8,382 nucleotides of DNA from EC70 sp018675395 (GTDB lineage Bacteria > Verrucomicrobiota > Verrucomicrobiia > Verrucomicrobiales > DEV007): positions 1-8,382 of the forward strand of contig JABGYE010000251.1 in assembly GCA_018675395.1 (NCBI GenBank). Reading direction: 5' to 3'. The translations under genes were made by a program, and so were the position numbers. The notes under the pieces are model-generated. The model did not search any database. It worked only from the letters and a program-made list of their open reading frames with translations, and was not told where the DNA came from. Shown here one piece after another: positions 7,277-8,382 of the stretch; within the stretch, counting starts at the first letter, position 1, and each line of letters opens with the position of its first letter.

Positions 7277-7306
7277 AATATAATCATGAAGGGGTCGCCG
7301 ATGCAA
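7277..7306 (-). promoter_or_regulatory. weak candidate promoter of the propeller gene
   Basis: On the minus strand, TATATT (7277-7282, 5 of 6 to the -10) has TTGCAT (7301-7306, 3 of 6) 18 nt upstream. If real, transcription would start at about the ATG at 7271, making a leaderless message. The -35 is poor. Confidence 0.25.
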
Positions 7307-7328
7307 CTGACTCGTAATCGTATTTTCT

Positions 7329-7358
7329 TCGACAAACAGACGATTCCCGTGTGATAAT
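7329..7358 (+). promoter_or_regulatory. promoter of the methyltransferase-like gene, apparently leaderless
   Basis: TCGACA (-35, 7329-7334, 5 of 6) and GATAAT (-10, 7353-7358, 5 of 6) are 18 nt apart, and TG at 7350-7351 or 7352-7353 gives an extended -10 character (GTGTGATAAT). Transcription should begin around 7365, only about 0-3 nt before the GTG start at 7368. Confidence 0.5.
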
Positions 7359-7367
7359 CTGTGACTT

Positions 7368-8018
7368 GTGCCAATCGAAGAAATTGATCTAAAAATCGAG
7401 AAAAAAAAGCTTCCTGAGACAGTTAAAAACTATCTCATTGAAGCCAATCTCCGAATTGATGAACTCTTTGAAACTGAAAAGAACCGTAAAGTTCCCCGGT
7501 TCATTCCCTGCAATGATGAACTGCTCTACCATTGGCTCTCTGCCATAAAGGACAGCGATTTATGTTTGGGCAAAGTGTACTGCGAATGGGGAAGCGGCTA
7601 CGGTGTAGGCACTTGTCTAGCTTCTCTATTAGGATACGAATCATATGGTATAGAAATCGAACCGTCACTGATTGAAGCTTCTAGAAAACTCGCTGAAGAC
7701 TCAAATATATCGGTCACTATTATTGAACGCGATTACATGCCAGAAGGGTTTGAATGTTATGACGGCTCTGGCGGGGCTGAACTTATCAGGCCTGAAAACT
7801 ACACTTACCGAGAAAGTAACAGATCAAGACCAAGTTATGAAGGGATGGATGCTGATCTCGATGAAGTGGATATTTTCTTCATTTATCCGTGGCCTGGTGA
7901 ACAGGAATTTGTACTCGAATTTTTTCAGGCAATTGCGGTTGACGGGGCACTTTGTTTGATCTATCTCGGAGATGATGAGTTTGGCTTGTACCAGAAAACT
8001 GCAGCCCCTTTCGATTAG
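7368..8018 (+). CDS. class I SAM-dependent methyltransferase-like protein
   Basis: A 216-aa cytoplasmic protein with a Rossmann-type SAM-binding core. Motif I is YCEWGSGYGVGT (71-82). The acidic residue at the end of strand beta-2 lies in YGIEIEPSLIEASRKLA (93-109). Strand beta-4 is DIFFIYPWPGEQEFVLEFFQAI (168-189), and the next strand is GALCLIYLG (193-201). Residues 1-50 are helical and charged, ending in VPRFIPCNDELLY. The stop TGA at 7362-7364 lies just upstream in frame, so GTG at 7368 is the earliest start; no in-frame ATG occurs before the core. About 45 polar residues (122-167) sit between the beta-3 region and beta-4, longer than expected in a small methyltransferase. I cannot name the acceptor. 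The motif layout resembles a family seen in Verrucomicrobiota and Planctomycetota (recollection, not a search). It is convergent with the next gene across 10 bp. Confidence 0.78.
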   Translation: MPIEEIDLKIEKKKLPETVKNYLIEANLRIDELFETEKNRKVPRFIPCNDELLYHWLSAIKDSDLCLGKVYCEWGSGYGVGTCLASLLGYESYGIEIEPSLIEASRKLAEDSNISVTIIERDYMPEGFECYDGSGGAELIRPENYTYRESNRSRPSYEGMDADLDEVDIFFIYPWPGEQEFVLEFFQAIAVDGALCLIYLGDDEFGLYQKTAAPFD

Positions 8019-8028
8019 AAAATCATTG

Positions 8029-8382
8029 CTACAGAGGAGATGCTTTGAAAACAACTTTATAATCCTTCGTAGGATCACAGGACTTGGGATTGGGTATAAG
8101 AATAAAGTCATCGGTCAGCACTGGCTCTAATTCGCTACCTTCAAGAATCTCAAAATTTCCAATCCTTTTGGGGAAATATTGCACAATCGGACGCCACCCT
8201 CTCTGAGAGCCATTCGTATTAATAGGCTCAAAAGATTTCTTACCTCTGGTTGGGGTTATCTTAAAAGTATATATGGAATCTTTTTTGTGCAGTGCAATGG
8301 AATCTTCTCTGTTTAAAGACTGCTCGTAGGCACGTTCTCCCTTGGCCAGTTTTGCATCCCATCCAGGATCTCCATAAAAAAC
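8029..8382 (-). CDS. hypothetical protein, C-terminal 117 residues (cut by window edge)
   Basis: The minus-strand frame is open from the right edge to TAG at 8029-8031, giving 117 residues with no start in view. The visible part begins VFYGDPGWDAKLAKGERA. It continues with alternating polar and hydrophobic stretches that suggest beta strands (SIYTFKITPTRG, WRPIVQYFPKRIG, NFEILEGSELEPVLTDDF) and ends KDYKVVFKASPL. YGDPxW is reminiscent of the end of the catalytic domain in caspase-like C25 peptidases (...GDP...), followed by a beta-sandwich tail, but this is a weak analogy and no catalytic residues lie in view. I do not recognise the family with confidence. It is very probably a real gene: the frame is unbroken, codon use is ordinary, and it fits tightly against the methyltransferase gene. 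Confidence 0.75.
   Translation of the reverse strand, partial: VFYGDPGWDAKLAKGERAYEQSLNREDSIALHKKDSIYTFKITPTRGKKSFEPINTNGSQRGWRPIVQYFPKRIGNFEILEGSELEPVLTDDFILIPNPKSCDPTKDYKVVFKASPL

Noticed and set aside
7824..8111. Minus-strand open frame of 95 codons across the methyltransferase 3' end
   Set aside because: It overlaps two better-supported genes in another frame and has no domain features.
1..8382. A defence, secretion or biosynthetic gene cluster spanning the window
   Set aside because: Genes alternate in strand, have separate control regions and belong to unrelated housekeeping, uptake or unknown roles; no shared regulation or hallmark genes are visible.

Overview
The window reads as ordinary chromosomal DNA of a Gram-negative, probably marine bacterium of the Verrucomicrobiota/Planctomycetota side of the tree. 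Three things point there. A secreted beta-propeller protein carries the WPNWQGPN-type N-terminus common in those phyla. The methyltransferase has an EWGSGxG...YPWPGE layout that I associate with them. Most starts lack a Shine-Dalgarno sequence. The phylum is an inference, not proven by any single gene. Base composition is moderate and looks even from end to end. I see no tRNA, rRNA, insertion sequence, phage gene or CRISPR array.

Layout: (1) 1-1484, minus strand, the N-terminal two thirds of a FecA-like TonB-dependent ferric-siderophore/ferric-citrate receptor, cut by the left edge. (2) 1485-1732, its control region: a good sigma70-type promoter flanked by two Fur-box-like sites, then a leader of about 110 nt with a possible 17-codon upstream ORF behind a run of seven Gs. 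(3) 1733-3115, minus, dihydrolipoyl dehydrogenase (lpd), with a clear promoter at 3189-3217 that decides its start. (4) 3286-4461, plus, an isopenicillin-N-epimerase-like class V PLP enzyme, divergent from lpd. (5) 4472-5920, minus, M17 leucyl aminopeptidase, tail to tail with the epimerase gene across 10 bp. (6) 6057-7271, minus, exported PQQ-like/BamB-like beta-propeller protein. (7) 7368-8018, plus, SAM-dependent methyltransferase-like protein with a GTG start lying almost on its predicted transcription start. (8) 8029-8382, minus, the C-terminal end of an unrecognised protein, cut by the right edge.

The genes do not form one pathway. They alternate in strand and each has its own control region, so this looks like a set of monocistronic units: iron uptake, central 2-oxoacid metabolism, peptide turnover, and proteins of unknown substrate. 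I did not find a convincing undescribed multi-gene system. The parts most worth a second look are regulatory: the Fur-flanked receptor promoter with its G7/short-ORF leader, the apparent leaderless GTG start at 7368, and the motif changes in the PLP enzyme and the methyltransferase.
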